Below are positions 11,760 through 25,165 of a stretch of 64,000 bases of DNA, one piece after another. The DNA is taken from assembly GCF_037176765.1 (NCBI RefSeq), contig NC_090022.1, positions 56,355,709 to 56,419,708 on the forward strand, in the 5' to 3' direction. The first letter of the stretch is position 1. Each line of letters opens with the position of its first letter. The stretch comes from Anolis sagrei. Lineage: Eukaryota > Chordata > Lepidosauria > Squamata > Anolidae. The position numbers and the translations under genes were made by a program. The notes under the pieces are model-generated. The model made no database searches. It saw nothing but the letters and a program-made list of their open reading frames with translations, and had not been told where the DNA came from.

Positions 11760-12360
11760 GAGGAACCCAAAGCCTTCCCGGCGTGGCCCCGCCCACTAGG
11801 CGCGTCGGCACGCCGGGCGGGTCTCGTGACCGGAAGAGGGCGAGCGAGAGACGGAAGTGAAAACGGGGAGGGTGTTTGGCCCCATTAAAGCGGACCTGAG
11901 CGGCGCAGGGAGGAGGAGGTTGTCACCGCTGCTGCTGCTGCTGTTGTTGAGTTACCACAGAAGTCGCCACCGAGGAGGAAGAGGAGGAGGATTCCGGGCC
12001 CCCTGAGACGGTGAGGGAAGGGCGGCGGAGGGAGGGAGCGAACGAGGGAGGGAGGCCTGGCGGGTGGGGCTAAGCGAGGCTTGGCGTCCCGGTGGGCCCG
12101 GCCTTGGGTGTGCGGCCCAGGCAGCGCCAGCGGGGCTTGTTTGGGAGACAGCAGGAGGAGGAGGAGGAGGGCGCGGCTCCCTCGGCGCTTCAGGCCGCCC
12201 TTCTGCCTCGGCTGCCAAGGAGGGAGGAGAGAGCGGCCCCGGGCCCCGCCCTGGCTCTCTCTCCGAGGCAGGAGTCGCTCTGGAAGTTCCTTGCCTCCTC
12301 ACGGCAGCTCCGGAGGGAAAACGAAAGGGAGGCGGCCTTCCCGGAAGGGATTTTGGTGTG
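11760..12360 (+). promoter_or_regulatory. RAB7A: RAB7A CpG-island promoter
   Basis: GC- and CpG-rich block around the RAB7A first exon, with GGCGTGGCCCCGCCC, a GTCTCGTGACC E-box-like site (the CLEAR-type GTCACGTGA core is only approximate) and GAAGTG/CGGAAG ETS-type sites at 11830-11860. No clear TATA box, as expected for a housekeeping gene. The CpG richness runs about 350 bases into intron 1. Confidence 0.7.
11865..12010 (+). other. RAB7A: RAB7A noncoding exon 1 (5' UTR)
   Basis: GC-rich segment with a short CTG run (GCTGCTGCTGCTGCTGTTG) and ending CCCTGAGACG before a good donor GTGAGG at 12011. The 5' limit is a guess. Assignment to RAB7A rests on it being the nearest upstream CpG-island exon on the same strand, and on coding exon 2 having an acceptor before its ATG. 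Confidence 0.6.
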
Positions 12361-12423
12361 AGGAGCGAGCTTCTTCCTCTTTCTCCCCCGACACAAAGAG
12401 ATGTGGGGTGGAGCCCCGTGCTC

Positions 12424-12580
12424 GTCCTGATACCTTTGAAGTCCACACAGCCATATCACCTAGAATATCAAGACGGATAAGCCACAATATGTGCTTTGGA
12501 CCGGGTTATCTGAGTCCACACTGCCATATAATCCAGTTCAATGTGGATTTTATACAGCTGTGTAGAAGCGGCCTGAGTGT
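12424..12580. mobile_element. hAT-like MITE, first family
   Basis: Same family as the cluster at 528-1135: AGTCCACACAGCCATATCA at the left and CAGCTGTGTAGAAGCGGCC at the right, with CCACACTGCCATATAATCC inside. Lies just inside RAB7A intron 1. Confidence 0.7.
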
Positions 12581-13225
12581 GACTTAGACCTTGGCCCTCC
12601 GAAACCGAAAGGCGAGAAAGCCCGGCCCGAGTAGGTTCCCTTCCCCCTTCTGGTCCCCTCCCGCCAGCCCTTCCCTGCAGGCAAAACAATAACGCTTCCT
12701 GTCGCTCCCGGTTGAAGAGTTCAAAGGTAAGGTAACACGCCTTTGTTTCTCATGCCCCATCTCTAGTAATCACTTAAATCCATTTCCAACCGGTGTTGAA
12801 GAAAGTGGTTTCGCTGTGCAGACGATTACAGAGGAAATCCAGGAGCCACTTCGAGGCCTGGATGGTGATTACACAGATCACTCAGCGTTAAGAGGTTTCT
12901 TTCGCACGCTTTTGTGGGGCTTTGTTGTTTGCTCTCCGCAGTTTGAAGCTAGTTTCCAACTTCATTAAATAGTCAAGAGTAGAAGGGGCCTTAGTCGTCT
13001 GCCTTGTTCATGCCAAAGTGCTTGACCTTGGTGTCATATTACTTCGGGAAGTTTGAAATTGAAACCATCTCCTGAGGATTACTTTCTTGTCCGCTCCCTG
13101 TGTAAATAATCACCTGAGGTAAATGTACTCTTTCCTGAATGGTATTTTTTTTGGTCGCTCGGTCTTATAAGCAAGCTTGTCCCATTGTATAGTAGGAAGA
13201 CTTATGTGTAAGCCTACATTGATTA

Positions 13226-13507
13226 TCAATATACATAAAAATGTAATGTTAGTTTGTGGGATTTACATAACTCAAAAACCACTGGACGAATGTACACCAA
13301 ATTTGGACACAATACACGTATTAGTCCAATGAGTGACCATCACTCATAAAAATGTTGAAAAACACAGAAGAGACTTAAAAAGCACCCACCCACCCCCAAT
13401 TACAATGCATGCACAAAACCACACATATACACAAATGCATACATATACACACAAAAAGCACTTATACACAGACTGGGCCACAGCAACACGTGGCAGGGGA
13501 TGGCTAG
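13226..13507 (+). mobile_element. short non-autonomous Helitron
   Basis: Starts TCAATATACATAAAAATG after an A and ends CTAG before a T. A 3' hairpin GCCAC-agcaacac-GTGGC (13477-13494) stands 9 bases before CTAG. These are the diagnostic Helitron ends: 5' TC, 3' hairpin plus CTAG, inserted between A and T. About 282 bp, no ORF. Confidence 0.8.
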
Positions 13508-16500
13508 TGATTCATATAAATGGTTAGGTAGTATGTTTGTGGACAATTCTGGAATGCCTCTGGTACGCACAAGGACAGCTAAGGGTAATAATATATTGCT
13601 AGAATCTACTCAGAATGCACAAATGGTAAACCATTGGGTCCTTCAACTTGATGCTATCTTACTGGTTAAACATGAGATCATTGATTAAATTAGGAAAAGC
13701 AAACAAAGCTTGATCTCTTCCAAGTATGTAACTTGTAAGTGTGCTGCCTTTCTGAGTATTCACTAGTATTGGTCAAGACTGCAAAAGAGTCCAAGAGTAC
13801 TCCAAGTCTTGACTCATCAATGTCCTTGGACAGAACAGGATTTATCTTGGTAATAGTGTGTGCACGCATGTGCAACTGAGTAGGAGAAAGTTCTTATCAG
13901 ACTAGCATTTTCTGTACCTTTTTGTAAAGATTTAAATATTTAAGCATGGCAAATGAATCCTGGAAGCATGCTGAATTCTAAGAATTTAGTGGAAATTACT
14001 GAAACTAAAATGAGTTGCCCTTCCAACTGATTTTGTAACAAATGACTGTCAAATGCCAGATAATAAAATGTAAGCCAGGTTTAAATTTGGCTTGCTTAAA
14101 TTCACTTCAGTAGTCCAAGTATTCTTGTGTATGTGTTATATTTTAAATATTACATGTGTAATTTCACTGATCTTTGTAAACTTCACAGATTTTCAGAGTG
14201 TGCTTTTAATTTCGTTGCTCCGCTGCTGAGGAGTAAAACTTGATTAATGGTAGGAGGAGTTTAGATACTTTCCCTGTTCTTAGCCATGCCCTCTTAGTTG
14301 GGAAGAACAAGCATACTGTCTTCCCTTGTGATTGAAGCAGCTGATAAAGCACATGATTTAGTTCATGGATGGCTAACTACAGTTTGTCTAGGTAAAGAGA
14401 TCACCAAAATGCCAACAAGTAGTTTTGAATAAAGCCAGCAATGCAGCCTGTCACTTTTACTTCAGAAATCATGGCAAATAGCATGTGGGAGCTCTATAGC
14501 AATCTAATTCCCTATTTATAACATTTCCACCCAAGGGTCTTAAACACAAACAAGAAAGGTCTCTAATATATATGTTGTTGAAAGCTTTCATGGCTGAAAT
14601 CACTGGGTTGTTGTGAGTTTTTCAGGCTGTATGGTTCTAATTTGTGTTTGAATATATCGTCTCTAATACGTGTCTCTAATATATGTTTGATGGTACTCTA
14701 CTTGCCCTTGAAATTCTAAGCATCAGAACAAAGAAGTCATTTAAATAGCGTATGCATTTTATATTGAGATCTAGTTTTATAACTTGATAGTTCTTGAAAC
14801 AAGATGGAGCATAATCTAGAGAAATCATGAAGTACATCTGGAACTGCTATCATGGAACAACAGAGCTACAGAGCATGTGCTTTTGTGAGTGGAAAGTCCC
14901 AAGCTCAATTCTTGTAATCTTCAGTTAAAAAGCATATTGGTAGCCAGTGATGGGAAAGGCTTTTATCATATTCTAGAGTTGCTTGTCATCAAAAGATTGA
15001 CTACTGAGCTCATGGACCAGGAGTTTGACATCACCTAGGACACCTTGCTTTAAAAGGAATAGCAAAAAAATAAAAATAAAATGGCAGGTTATATTAATCT
15101 GAACTTTGTTTGATTTTTGCTTAAAGTGTGTATTTATAAGTGAAATCTACGTGCATCTCCTTTTGTGTTAAGTTTCCTTCTATGGTATCTTTGGGAATTC
15201 AGGACATTTCTTAATGCGCTGGTTATTTGTCCACCCAGAAAAGCCTGACTTAATCAAGTGCTTGATTATCCTGAACTTAACTGCCTTGCTGGCTGTGCCT
15301 AACATTTTCCCTAACCCAGAACAGACTGTACCTATAGATAACTTAAAGATTTCAAAATGCACTTCAGATTATTTTGGAAGGAACCCAGCCAGCTATCCAA
15401 GTGTGCCTGAATTTTCCCTCCAGGCAGTAATCTGAAACATGAAGTTTAGAATTCTAAACAGATTTGTATTGGTTTTGGGAGCAGAATGAGAGCATTAGAA
15501 GATTGCATTAGAAACATAGCTTTGAAAGCTCTTGAAGAGGGTGAACATAATTCCAGGTTGAGGCTATTTGTAACTACGGATACCATGGATCATTTAAAAT
15601 CCCTAACTTTGAATTTAGGAAAGTTATTATCCACTTCTGTTTTGTGTTCTACAGCTGAGTGGGTGACCATTTACTCTTTTTATTAAAGATAAACTCCTCA
15701 ATCCTTTGCAAATCAATAAGTTCTGTGCTCTGTCTTTCTTTTCTTCTCTTGTCTCTTCTTTCAACACACACCTGGGGCCAATAGTTCAAATTCTTTGACT
15801 TAGCCATCTTAAATCTGGACTGCATATCTGTTTCTAGTGTTACTTGATAATAAATTTTCTGTTTCTCTCTTAGGCTCATAATCCAGTCCCGTACTGTTTA
15901 TTCATCTTTGTGCAGTTGCCATGATCTCTTGATATCTCTCCTCTTATCCACCTCAAAGCCACAACTATGAGTTGTCCTTGCATGTGGCTGTGGCTTGAGA
16001 ACCAGTAACTTCAAGATGCAAGTGGTGTGGAAGATAACTAGCCAGCAAGATCCATAGGTTGATAGGATAGGAGTGTACAGAAAGTGCGTAGGAACTCATT
16101 GCTGTTAGGCTTCTGCAGTCATCACTTACCTTCTACAAGCAAACTACTGAGAAGTGACAAAGCTAGTTTTGGACATCAAGTGTATTTGAATACTCTTGGC
16201 TTTTTGGACTTCTGAGAGTTCACATGGAGGTTCTGCAGCATTTTGTAAGGAGGAGTGTTAGCTCGGCAAAACAGAATTTATTTTTAAAATCTAGTCCTGT
16301 TTCTTCTAGCATGGATCCTTTCAGATGTGTTGGACTTGGCTCTTGTTATCGTCAGCCAGTATGGCTAATAGTTGGGAGGTGATGAAACTCATACTTTAAC
16401 ATATTTGGAATACATTGGGTTACTTGACCTTTAAATTGGAGGCACAAACATTTATTTTTATTTATTTATATCCCACTTTATTTCTTCATATGGAGATTCA

Positions 16501-18340
16501 AAGCAACTCATTCTCACCTAATCCCCATCATATCAAATTAAAGGATTTTATTTGCCTTGAATAAATCCCATGTGTATTACTGTTGCACAATCTACATTTG
16601 AAAACTATTTGGCCACAGCAACGAATCCAATATACAGTAGCTACAGTGTTGACTAGGGCCACTTACAAGGAGCACATAACTCCTACATTGCAAGAACGTC
16701 ACCAGCTATTGGTCTGTTTCCAAAACACAATTCAAAGTGCTAATTACAACATTTAAAAGACACTGTATGGATTGTGTCCAGCCCATATGAAAGGCAAGAT
16801 TCTTTCTATGAGCCTGCCTGATCTCTTCTGGGGAAGGGTTTCTCTCCATCCACCACTATCACAGGACAGGGGAGAAAGTCTTCTCAGTAGCTGTCCAAAG
16901 TTGCAGAATCTCCACCCATAGGAAGCTTACTTTCCACTAGAAGTAAGGACATTTAGGGAGACTTAGTGCGCCAGGGATCTGCTATGCTTTTCCCCCCTTT
17001 TCTATTAATTAGTTTTAGTGTTTTTAACAGAAACTGAATACTTTGTATCAAATAGGATTGAATTGTTAAATGCTGATATCAAGATGAAAGTAAATCCAAC
17101 TCATTCGATAGATAGTGAGGATTAATAATGGACTCTGAACAAAGTATGCTATCCACTAGTTCTCTTATTCACTGCCATACTACATAAATAAATGGTGTTT
17201 TGTGAGGAATATTTTGTCAAATGGTTTTAATGTACATCAAGTCCAACATGTCTTCATACTGTAATATATATTCATTCTGCATATACTGTCAGAATGGGCA
17301 CTTAGCTCTGAATCCAACCAGCTCTTCATCAGCTGTCAGATCCATCGCTAAATACAACCCACTCTTTGAAAATGTTCAACATAATCCATATGTCTTGAAA
17401 TGCAGCCAGGTCAGTGAGTCAACATATTTTTTGTTTCCAGTCTATGTCTAATGAACCTTATAAACACCCAAAAAATGAGACTGGCTGGCACTTTTCTTTC
17501 TTGTTGTTCGTGGTACAACCACAACTGGAACAGTAAACCTATCAGATTAGGGATTACAAGAGGCCTTCTGATTTTTGTCTTGCCTAGGTTTACTCTTGTT
17601 CTATGTTCTTAATGCATGCTGTGCTTCTCTATTTGTTTTATGAATTATGTTGTAATTAATGTAGTATAAGGGTTTCCAGCACTGTTTCTTTGGCTCTGGA
17701 TATTTCCAAAATATGTTATTATCTGTGAACTAACTACTTCCATCTGTTATTCTCCTTTCTGGATAGAATCAATTGTGTGTGTTTATAGCCTTCCCATCTT
17801 TCAGCAAAAGGAAAGGGAGTTTCTGTAGAAAAGCAGGTGCAAGTGTCTGGATGCACTACTTGCAGAACCATCTTTCCGACTTGTCTATGTTTTAAGGTTA
17901 TAGCAGATCCTTCATGTTATCGGGCAAGATGCAAGTTAAAATTACTAGGCAAACAGATTTAGACCAGTCTTGCTGGCAACAGCTGCACTTTGGGAGCTGA
18001 GTGATTTTATGAACCTTTGAGGGGTGGGGGAGGGAGTTGCATTTATTAAGAAAAAATAAAGTGAAATATATTTATGGATACCATGAGGGCTGTAAAATTT
18101 GAAGCAATTTTGAGTAGAAATGCACCAACTCTGACTTCATCTTTAAACTGGAAACTTATACTGGTATTAAATGTCTAGTTCCTTATAGTCTTCTTTTCAT
18201 GACACTTCAGGATAATTTTTTTATTCCAAAATGTTAGTCGGATATCTTTATCTTCTATCAATCTAACCAGTTTGATGAAATTCTTATTGCAGTGAATTTG
18301 TTATTCCTAATTAATGCATCAAGGATATAGGATAATATTT
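13508..18340. other. RAB7A intron 1, mostly unique with old repeats
   Basis: Holds an old Penelope-like end at about 14570-14645 (GTTGTTGAAAGCTTTCATGG then GAGTTTTTCAGGCTGTATGG), an L2-type tail on the minus strand near 16450-16515, and a decayed L2-like ORF fragment on the plus strand near 16640-17000. No host exon is recognised. Confidence 0.45.
16640..17010 (+). mobile_element. decayed L2-clade LINE ORF2 fragment
   Basis: The plus strand reads, across stops, as phrases typical of the C-terminus of these LINEs (YWSVSKTQFKVLI, TFKRHCMDCVQP, and an RTGEKVFSVAVQS stretch). Very old. Confidence 0.5.
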
Positions 18341-18344
18341 TTTG

Positions 18345-20080
18345 TTTCTAGCCCACCTCTCCTCACAGCTCAAGGAGGGTTACAACATTGCTAAAACACA
18401 CATTCATCTGAAAGCAATCTTTAAAATACATATTAAAACTTATTTCCACAAAAACATATTAAAATACACAAAACAATGATTAAAGATAAGATGCAAGTTT
18501 AAAATTGGCCATTAAAACTGTTTGGGTATGCCTGCTGGAAGAGATAGGTCTTCACTTGTGTCTTAAATTGCAACAGCTGATCTAGCTGTTGGAGCCCTTC
18601 CGGCAGGTCATTCCACAGTCTTGGAGCAGCCAATGAAAAGGTCCTCTGAGTGATGGTGGCCAGCCGGTTTCTCACAGACTGGAGCAAATGCTCCCCAGAG
18701 GACCTCAGTGTTCAGGGCGGAGTCTACAGAGAAGGCAATCCTGTAAGTTACCTGGACCCAAACCAGGTAGGGCTGTAAAGGTTAGAACCAACACTTTGCC
18801 CAGAAACAAATTTTCAGCCGTTAGAGTGACTTGAGGATAGGTGTTATATGTTCACTCCTGGATGTTGCCGTAACCAATCTGGCTGCCATATTTTGAATCA
18901 ACTGAAGTTTCCGAACTTGGTACTAAGGCAGCCTAATGTAAAGTGCGTTGCAGAAGTCAAACCTTGAGGTTACCAGCACATGTACTACCATCTTAAGGGT
19001 CTCAGAATCTAGGAAGTGGCGCAGCTGGCGGGCCAGCCGAAGCTGATAGTAAGCACTCCTGACAATCTCATCTACCTCTGCTGACATTTGGAGAGATGGA
19101 TCCAGGAGCACTCCCAAGCCTCTAACAGTCTTTCATAGGGAGTGTAACCCCATCCAGAACTGGTTGACACAACTCCATTCCCAGTTAGCACCCTTGATGG
19201 CAAGGACCTCTGTCTTTTCTGACTTCAGTTTCAATTTGTTTTTCCTCATCCAGCCCATTACATCCTCCAGGCATTCATTCAGAGGAGACACACTATCCTT
19301 AGCTGAAGCTGTTTTTGAAGACATAGAGAAATATGTTTGGGTGTAATCAGCATACTGATAACACCCCGTCTCATACCTACAAATGATCTTCCCCGGCAGC
19401 TTCATGTAAATATTTAAAAGTGTTGGGGATAGAATGGCAACTTGTGGGATATCACATGACAGCCCCTCTTTGAGGAGCAGCTCTCCCCAACCACCACCAC
19501 CTGGAACCTGCCTGAGAGGTACGACTGGAACCACTGCAACACAGTGCCTCTGATTCCCACCCCCTCCAGGCGTTCCAGAAGGATACCATGGATCATGGTA
19601 TCAGAGGCCGCTAGGAGGTCTAGAAGCATCAACAGGGACTAACTCCCCCTGTCAGTATTGAGACTGAGATCATCCACTAAGGCGACCATGACAGTCAACT
19701 CCGTATCCTGCTCTGAATCTGATTTGAAATGGGTCAAGGAAGTGTGCATCATCCAAGACTGCCTTCTCAATCACCTTGCCCAAAAAAGGAAGGTTATTAA
19801 GGTCCAGGGGAACCAGGAAGGGCTTCCTACCAGTTGTCTTAACAACTGCTTCTTTTAAACAGGATGGAAAATTCTCCTTCCTGAGAAATGCATTAATAAT
19901 TTGTTTTATTTGAGATTGAATTGCACCTCTTCCCTGGACGACCAGCCAAGAGGGGCAGGATAGTTGAAAACCTCCCTTGGCTATCTTAAAACAAAGGCAA
20001 ATTGGAAAGATTTCTGCAGATATTTGAAGTGCCAGTTGTTTATAGAGTTTTGAACATAGGAATAGGTATTGCAAAATTAA
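18345..20080 (-). mobile_element. L2-clade LINE, ORF2 remnant and 3' end
   Basis: On the minus strand from about 20080 down to 18345 lie pieces of reverse transcriptase: LPFLGKVIEKAVL, then LLDLLAASDTMIHGILLERL, GTVLQWFQSYLSGRFQ, NIYMKLPGKIICRYE, CYQYADYTQTYFS (the YADD box reads YADY), MGWMRKNKLKLKSEKTEVL and the terminal AAPRLWNDLPEGLQQL. These match the order of motifs in L2/CR1-group ORF2. Several frame breaks; dead. The 3' end lies near 18345-18370. Confidence 0.85.
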
Positions 20081-20294
20081 TCTTTAAAGCAAAAAGGCAT
20101 TTAATGCAACTTTCAGAATTTGTATAACATGGCTTACTTCAACTGTATATATTATAATCTTGGGTTGCTGCATTCTTCATGAGTTGAAACTTCTACATAT
20201 TCTTCAAGGGCACTACCTTCATTACCCCTGTCTAGTACCATTAACTCCTTGTGACCCAAATGGAGATGGTAGAAGATAGTTGTAGACACCAAGG

Positions 20295-20400
20295 CCATTT
20301 ATTTATTTATTTATTTATTTATTTGCTATACTTGTATACCGCTGTTTCTCAGCCTAGTCGGCGACTCAACGCGGTTTACAACAAAATATAACAATCAAAC
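20295..20400 (-). mobile_element. LINE 3' tail with (TTTA)n
   Basis: A (TTTA)n microsatellite at 20300-20323 leads into CTTGTATACCGCTGTTTCTC and GACTCAACGCGGTTTACAAC, the reverse complement of an L2/CR1-like LINE tail. Confidence 0.7.
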
Positions 20401-20524
20401 AATTTAGCCTTTTATCAACATGTCTAATCACAGATCTTGCAGGGTGGGACTAGGGTAATTTATGATTTTGCAGTGTAAAATTCTATGCTTTTAATTAGCT
20501 TAATTCTTCCAACCAAGTTGGTAT

Positions 20525-20625
20525 AGGTTGTTGTAGGTTTTTCAGGCTATATGGCTATGTTTTAGAAGTGTTCTCTCCTGACATTTCTCCTGCATCTATG
20601 GTAGGCATCCTCAGAGATTGTGAGT
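20525..20625 (-). mobile_element. Penelope-like element end
   Basis: Single arm: GTTGTTGTAGGTTTTTCAGG, CTATATGGCTATGTT, CTCTCCTGACATTTCTCC, TGCATCTATGGTAGGCATCC. The reverse complement keeps both core boxes of the hammerhead-like motif (CTGAGGA and GAAAT). Confidence 0.75.
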
Positions 20626-21082
20626 TGTATATGTAGTTGTATATTGGTATATTTAGATTTTTTTTTTAAAAAAACTTCATTAATTTTGGCCAGAAAGTTA
20701 CATAACATTGAGTAGACGTGTAGAAGTCTTAGGATGGGTGTTATTAAACAGAAGTAGCAAAGGGAGGTATTTTTTTCCAGAAATGTAGAATATTTAATAT
20801 TAATTTCAGAATTAATACTTTTCAGTAGCTGGAAGGAAGTCCATGTTAGAAATTTGTACCACAAATAATGCTTGGGCCCTGAATATATCCACATACTTGC
20901 AGTCATTTAAAAGTGAAAGATGGGAATTATGCAAATCCCAGATGCTGTTGGATTGCAACTCCCAGCAGCCCTGGGCAACATAGCCAAGGCTGATCATGGT
21001 CTAAAAGTTTGAGAAGTGTGTGATTCCTACCCTATATTGTGCCGCTATAGGTTAACTGCTTTTATAAAAGTTGATTTAAAGC

Positions 21083-21208
21083 ATTGGTTCTCAACTTGTG
21101 GGTCTCCAGATGTTTTGGCCTTCAACTCCCAGAAATCGTTACAGTTGGTAACTTTCTGGGAGCTGTAGGCCAAAACACTTGACGACCCATAGGTTGAGAA
21201 CCACTGAT
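21083..21208. mobile_element. palindromic MITE, fourth family
   Basis: Left arm GGTTCTCAACTTGTGGGTC and right arm GACCCATAGGTTGAGAACC are inverse. Inner arms AACTCCCAGAAATCG and TTTCTGGGAGCTGTAGG. Further copies lie at 61.69-61.79 and 62.2-62.7 kb. Confidence 0.8.
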
Positions 21209-23799
21209 TTCAAGGATCCTTCTTCTGTTTACCTAGAAAAGTGGGTTTTAATATGGTATTTGTTTGGCCCATAGAGAGGCGTAGATTTCAGTGATCCTGT
21301 GTTAATTATCACTGCCTTCAAGTTTGACTTTAGTTGTGTTAAGACACGAGGTTGAAGGCACATATACTTGATTTTTGTTGTCAGGGAGTTCTGTTGATTC
21401 CCCAGACCAAACTTTAGGGTTCTATATGTTGCATCCACAGCAGTTAAAGGAGAATCAGCGTGCTATAAGCTATAGATCTTGGTCTATTGAGGGCTGGTTA
21501 GTCAGATTTAACTTACATGTTCTGCAATCTCAAGGATGTTCATAAGGAGAGGACATCCTTTAGCTAGAATAATGGAGTGATGTTGAGTAGAAAATATTTC
21601 ACATACATTTTTTCATGTATTCCACAGAATGGAAAAAAATCTATATAATCATTCTTATGCAGGCATTTCATGGATCTTACTGTTGGAGCTGTCTCAAGTG
21701 GTTACATCTTTCTGCAGTGTATCTGCTGCTGCTGTTGTTCTTAGCAAGGATAATGCAGGGTTCATGCAGCAGCTGTGCTTGATGCTTTCTGCCCAGCACT
21801 GGTCTGCCCAGGATGATGTCATTGTCACTGGTTAAGGACTGTGTTCTGTAAAACTAGCTTACTAATACTAAACATAAATGCCTAAGTATGTGGCAAATTT
21901 CCTGAAGTAACAGGTAGGTCCTGTCAGGCCCACCAATTTGATTCACTAATCATTGCCAAAATACAGTTTGCCCCTGGAAAAATGAATCACTGCAAGATTA
22001 TCCTGTTAACAAATCCTTCAGAGGCTTCTGCAAGATAAAATATATGAAGAACCTGTAAAATTGCTGTCTTATGCAATCCATGGGAGGGAAGCATAGAGTG
22101 TATGGGGTATTATGACACTACAACAAAATGTCCTATTTGGAGTTACTTTGTGCTCAAAAGTGGAAAATAGTGTTTATCTAAATACATATCCAGACGAGGT
22201 TGCAAATTTGAATGGTCTTCCTTGGTACATGAAGTTTTGTATGCTTGTATTCCTATACAAAACTTAGCATCACCAACTTGTCAAAACTGAAAATGTTCAT
22301 AGGATATCTTGTTTTGGGGACAAGGTGAGTTGAAGGCAGTGGTGCCTTCTGTATCTCAGTCATGCTGCACTGATTTTACTTTCAAATAGTTTAAGCTTTT
22401 AATGCAATTACCAGTGATCTTTGGGCAGTTTGATGCAGTGTTGGGTTGAGGTGTCCTCTGAAGGTTGAAATGGAAGGATGCCATCTGTTATTAAGTGAGC
22501 CATTGTCGGTATTGTCATGGCCAGATTTGGGAAACTTGCATTATTGAGTAAATTGTTCACTCAGGAAAAGATTTGTGTAATGATATAAAATCTGTTGTGA
22601 AAATTGATCCATATTCACCACTGTCTATCGTCTGAACATCCTGTTTGGTAAGATTTTTTTCCCCCAAGGTAACCCAGTGGATTTTTATTGGGGATTTGGA
22701 TTCTGGTTTCTAGAGTCATAGTCTAGTGCTCAAATCACTAAACACTCCATGCTGCCTCTATGAGCTCTAATGTATTTTCCTGCTTTAGCTGTCATATTTG
22801 TACATTTGTAATATATAGAAGTCTTAATTATGTGCAAGGAAATTAGTCAATGTATCATATACTAAAGAGTTGCATGGAAAAAGTAAGAATTTGCAGTGGG
22901 GTCAGAAAACTGTTCTCAGCTAATGTCTGTTTTGTTCACTCTGAAGTCTTCATACTCTAGTGGCAAAGTTCTAAAGGTTCAGTGGAATACAGACACGGTG
23001 CTTTTAGCACCATTATCACACACATTTTTGGTCCCAGTGTTTGTAGAAGTAATTCAAATTTACCAGGTTCTGTATATCTAGCATAAGTGTACCTAGCATA
23101 AGTGTATTCCTGATATTAGGTGCAGGCACTCATTCTGTAAATGGTAGTATGGAAAGCAGGATCATTGTGGTGTTTCTGCCCTGAGTTGAGCTCTAGTAGT
23201 GGTCCCAGCACTGATGGAAAGTGGGACTGAGGCACCAGAGTATGACTCCTTCTCTGAGTGTTCTTGGCTAAGACACACATTGTAAAGTGAGAGGAGTGGG
23301 ACAGGAGGATAAGTCATGCCTGAAGGTTTCAGATTTCTTTTACCACATAGAAACCTGGTTTCTCATGTGCAGACATTGAGATCCGAGCCTTGTGCATGCT
23401 TTAAAATACCCCATATATTGAGAGGTATCTCAACTCTATGAGTCCTGGTCACCAACTGCTCTCTCAGGTGTTGCAAACCACCCTTTCTGCAGCATTCCAC
23501 AACTGTCTGTAAGGACTGATTAATCCACCTATAGTGTTGTCTTCAACTCTTCATATTTTCTTCTGTTTTGCCAAGCATCATCATCTTTTCCAGTGAGTCA
23601 TGTTGTCTTGTGATATCTCTATAGTACAATACACTCGGTTTAGTCATTTTGGCTTCTGGTGAGAGTTCAGACCTGAACTGCTCCCAGACCCATCCATTTA
23701 TCTATTTAGCAGTTCATGTTACTACTGCATTATATTTCTAATAAGTTGTTTTTCTTCCTGTCAGCTTTATTCACTGACATATATTTCCAGCTTTCACAC

Positions 23800-23800
<1 letters not shown>
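21209..23800. other. RAB7A intron 1, no feature seen
   Basis: Unique-looking intronic DNA; no exon, RNA gene or clear repeat recognised. Confidence 0.4.

Positions 23801-23801
<1 letters not shown>

Positions 23802-23850
<49 letters not shown>
23802..23850. repeat. (AT)n microsatellite
   Basis: Pure alternating TA tract of about 46 bases. Confidence 0.95.
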
Positions 23851-23851
<1 letters not shown>

Positions 23852-24942
23852 TGTAGAATCTTCATGTCAAGACCTCAGTTGAAACAGCAGACATACAGTG
23901 GTAAAGCCTGTTGTGGTCCCAGGGAGATAATGTTGACTATTTCAGTTTTGGACAAAATTGTTTGTTCAGTCTTGCACTGGCTTCCAAAAGAACCAGCAAA
24001 TTGTTGTGAGTTTGAAGAACACTGAAGCAAATACTCTTAATTCTGGTAGGGGAAAGCAGACACTGGGCATTTTCTCAGTGAGGCAGGGCAAGTGATTAAG
24101 CACCCTGAGCCCACACATGATGCCGTAATCTGACTGTGCAACCTTGAGCCAAGTACTGTTCCTGTGGACACCAGAAGCAACAATCAGAAGGAGGGGGAGA
24201 GACATGCAGATTTAGCAACGGGAGCTTGCTTCATAGATGCCGAAATTCAATGTAGCCACTCAGATCCTTTTCCCTTCTTTCAGTGCTACTTATAGATAGC
24301 CACTACCTCACCTCCTTCCAGAGTCCCGGTTTACAGTAAAGTACAAACTTACTGGAATGTGTTCTAGATTTTGTGAGCCTCAGTAGAAAGGTGAACTTTA
24401 GACTCAGTGTTGAAAGAGTCTATTACTTTATTCTTGTGAGTACACTATGGCTTGCATGAAGGATTTCTCCTGCCCCAAATCCTTCCAGGCTTCCACATCA
24501 AGTCCCAGAACTGAGCTGTAAAACTTGAATAATCATGTAATGCTTTAGTTTATTCTGAGCAAGCCTGAAAGTGCACCTGAACATGAGAACTTGTATTTCT
24601 TCAGCCTCCATAGTCATATGCAAAAAGATACTGTGTGTGATTCTGTTCTTTGAAAAAATAAGTCACTTTTGATGGGCTTTAAAATGCTTGAGTAGCTTTT
24701 TTATTACTTGTAGCTAGATGTCATAATAATATTTGACACTTGAACAGTAATGGTTGAAAATTAATTTTTACCTGGTTGCCTTAACATGTTATGTAGTATC
24801 TTGCACCTTACTAAAGAAACAGGGAAAGGCATAATTTAAGTTTCTAGAAAACTGGCATGAAAATAGCTTGAATCATGGGATTCAAAATTACTAATATAAT
24901 GATTATCTAATGATTATAGGCTGTAGTCTCTGTGTATATGTG

Positions 24943-25165
24943 TACAGAAGGCCCCTAGTATCCCTTGGGCTTTGGCTCCAGAACCCGCCTGTTGATACCA
25001 AAAAAATAGTGGTTGTTCATGCTCCATTATGTCTGATGGCATAATGACATGGTCCTTTATATAAAATGGAAAAAAATCAGATTTGCCTTTTTGATTTCTA
25101 AAAACATTTACAAGCCAACAATGTAGATACAGAGGGCCAGCTGTATATTTCAACCACTTTTAGCA
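24943..25165. mobile_element. mariner-like non-autonomous element remnant
   Basis: Left end GTACAGAAGGCCCCTAGTAT, with CCAGAACCCGCCTGTTGATA inside and an inverted right end GTAGATACAGAGGGCCAGCTG. Looks like an internally deleted Tc1/mariner-type element; the superfamily is inferred. Confidence 0.45.

Noticed and set aside
12064-12587. Overlapping ORFs in the RAB7A CpG island
   Set aside because: GC-rich DNA lacks stop codons; the ORFs run into a MITE and resemble nothing.
15214-15686. Short open frames in RAB7A intron 1
   Set aside because: Unrelated to any family I know and with no splice context; probably chance.
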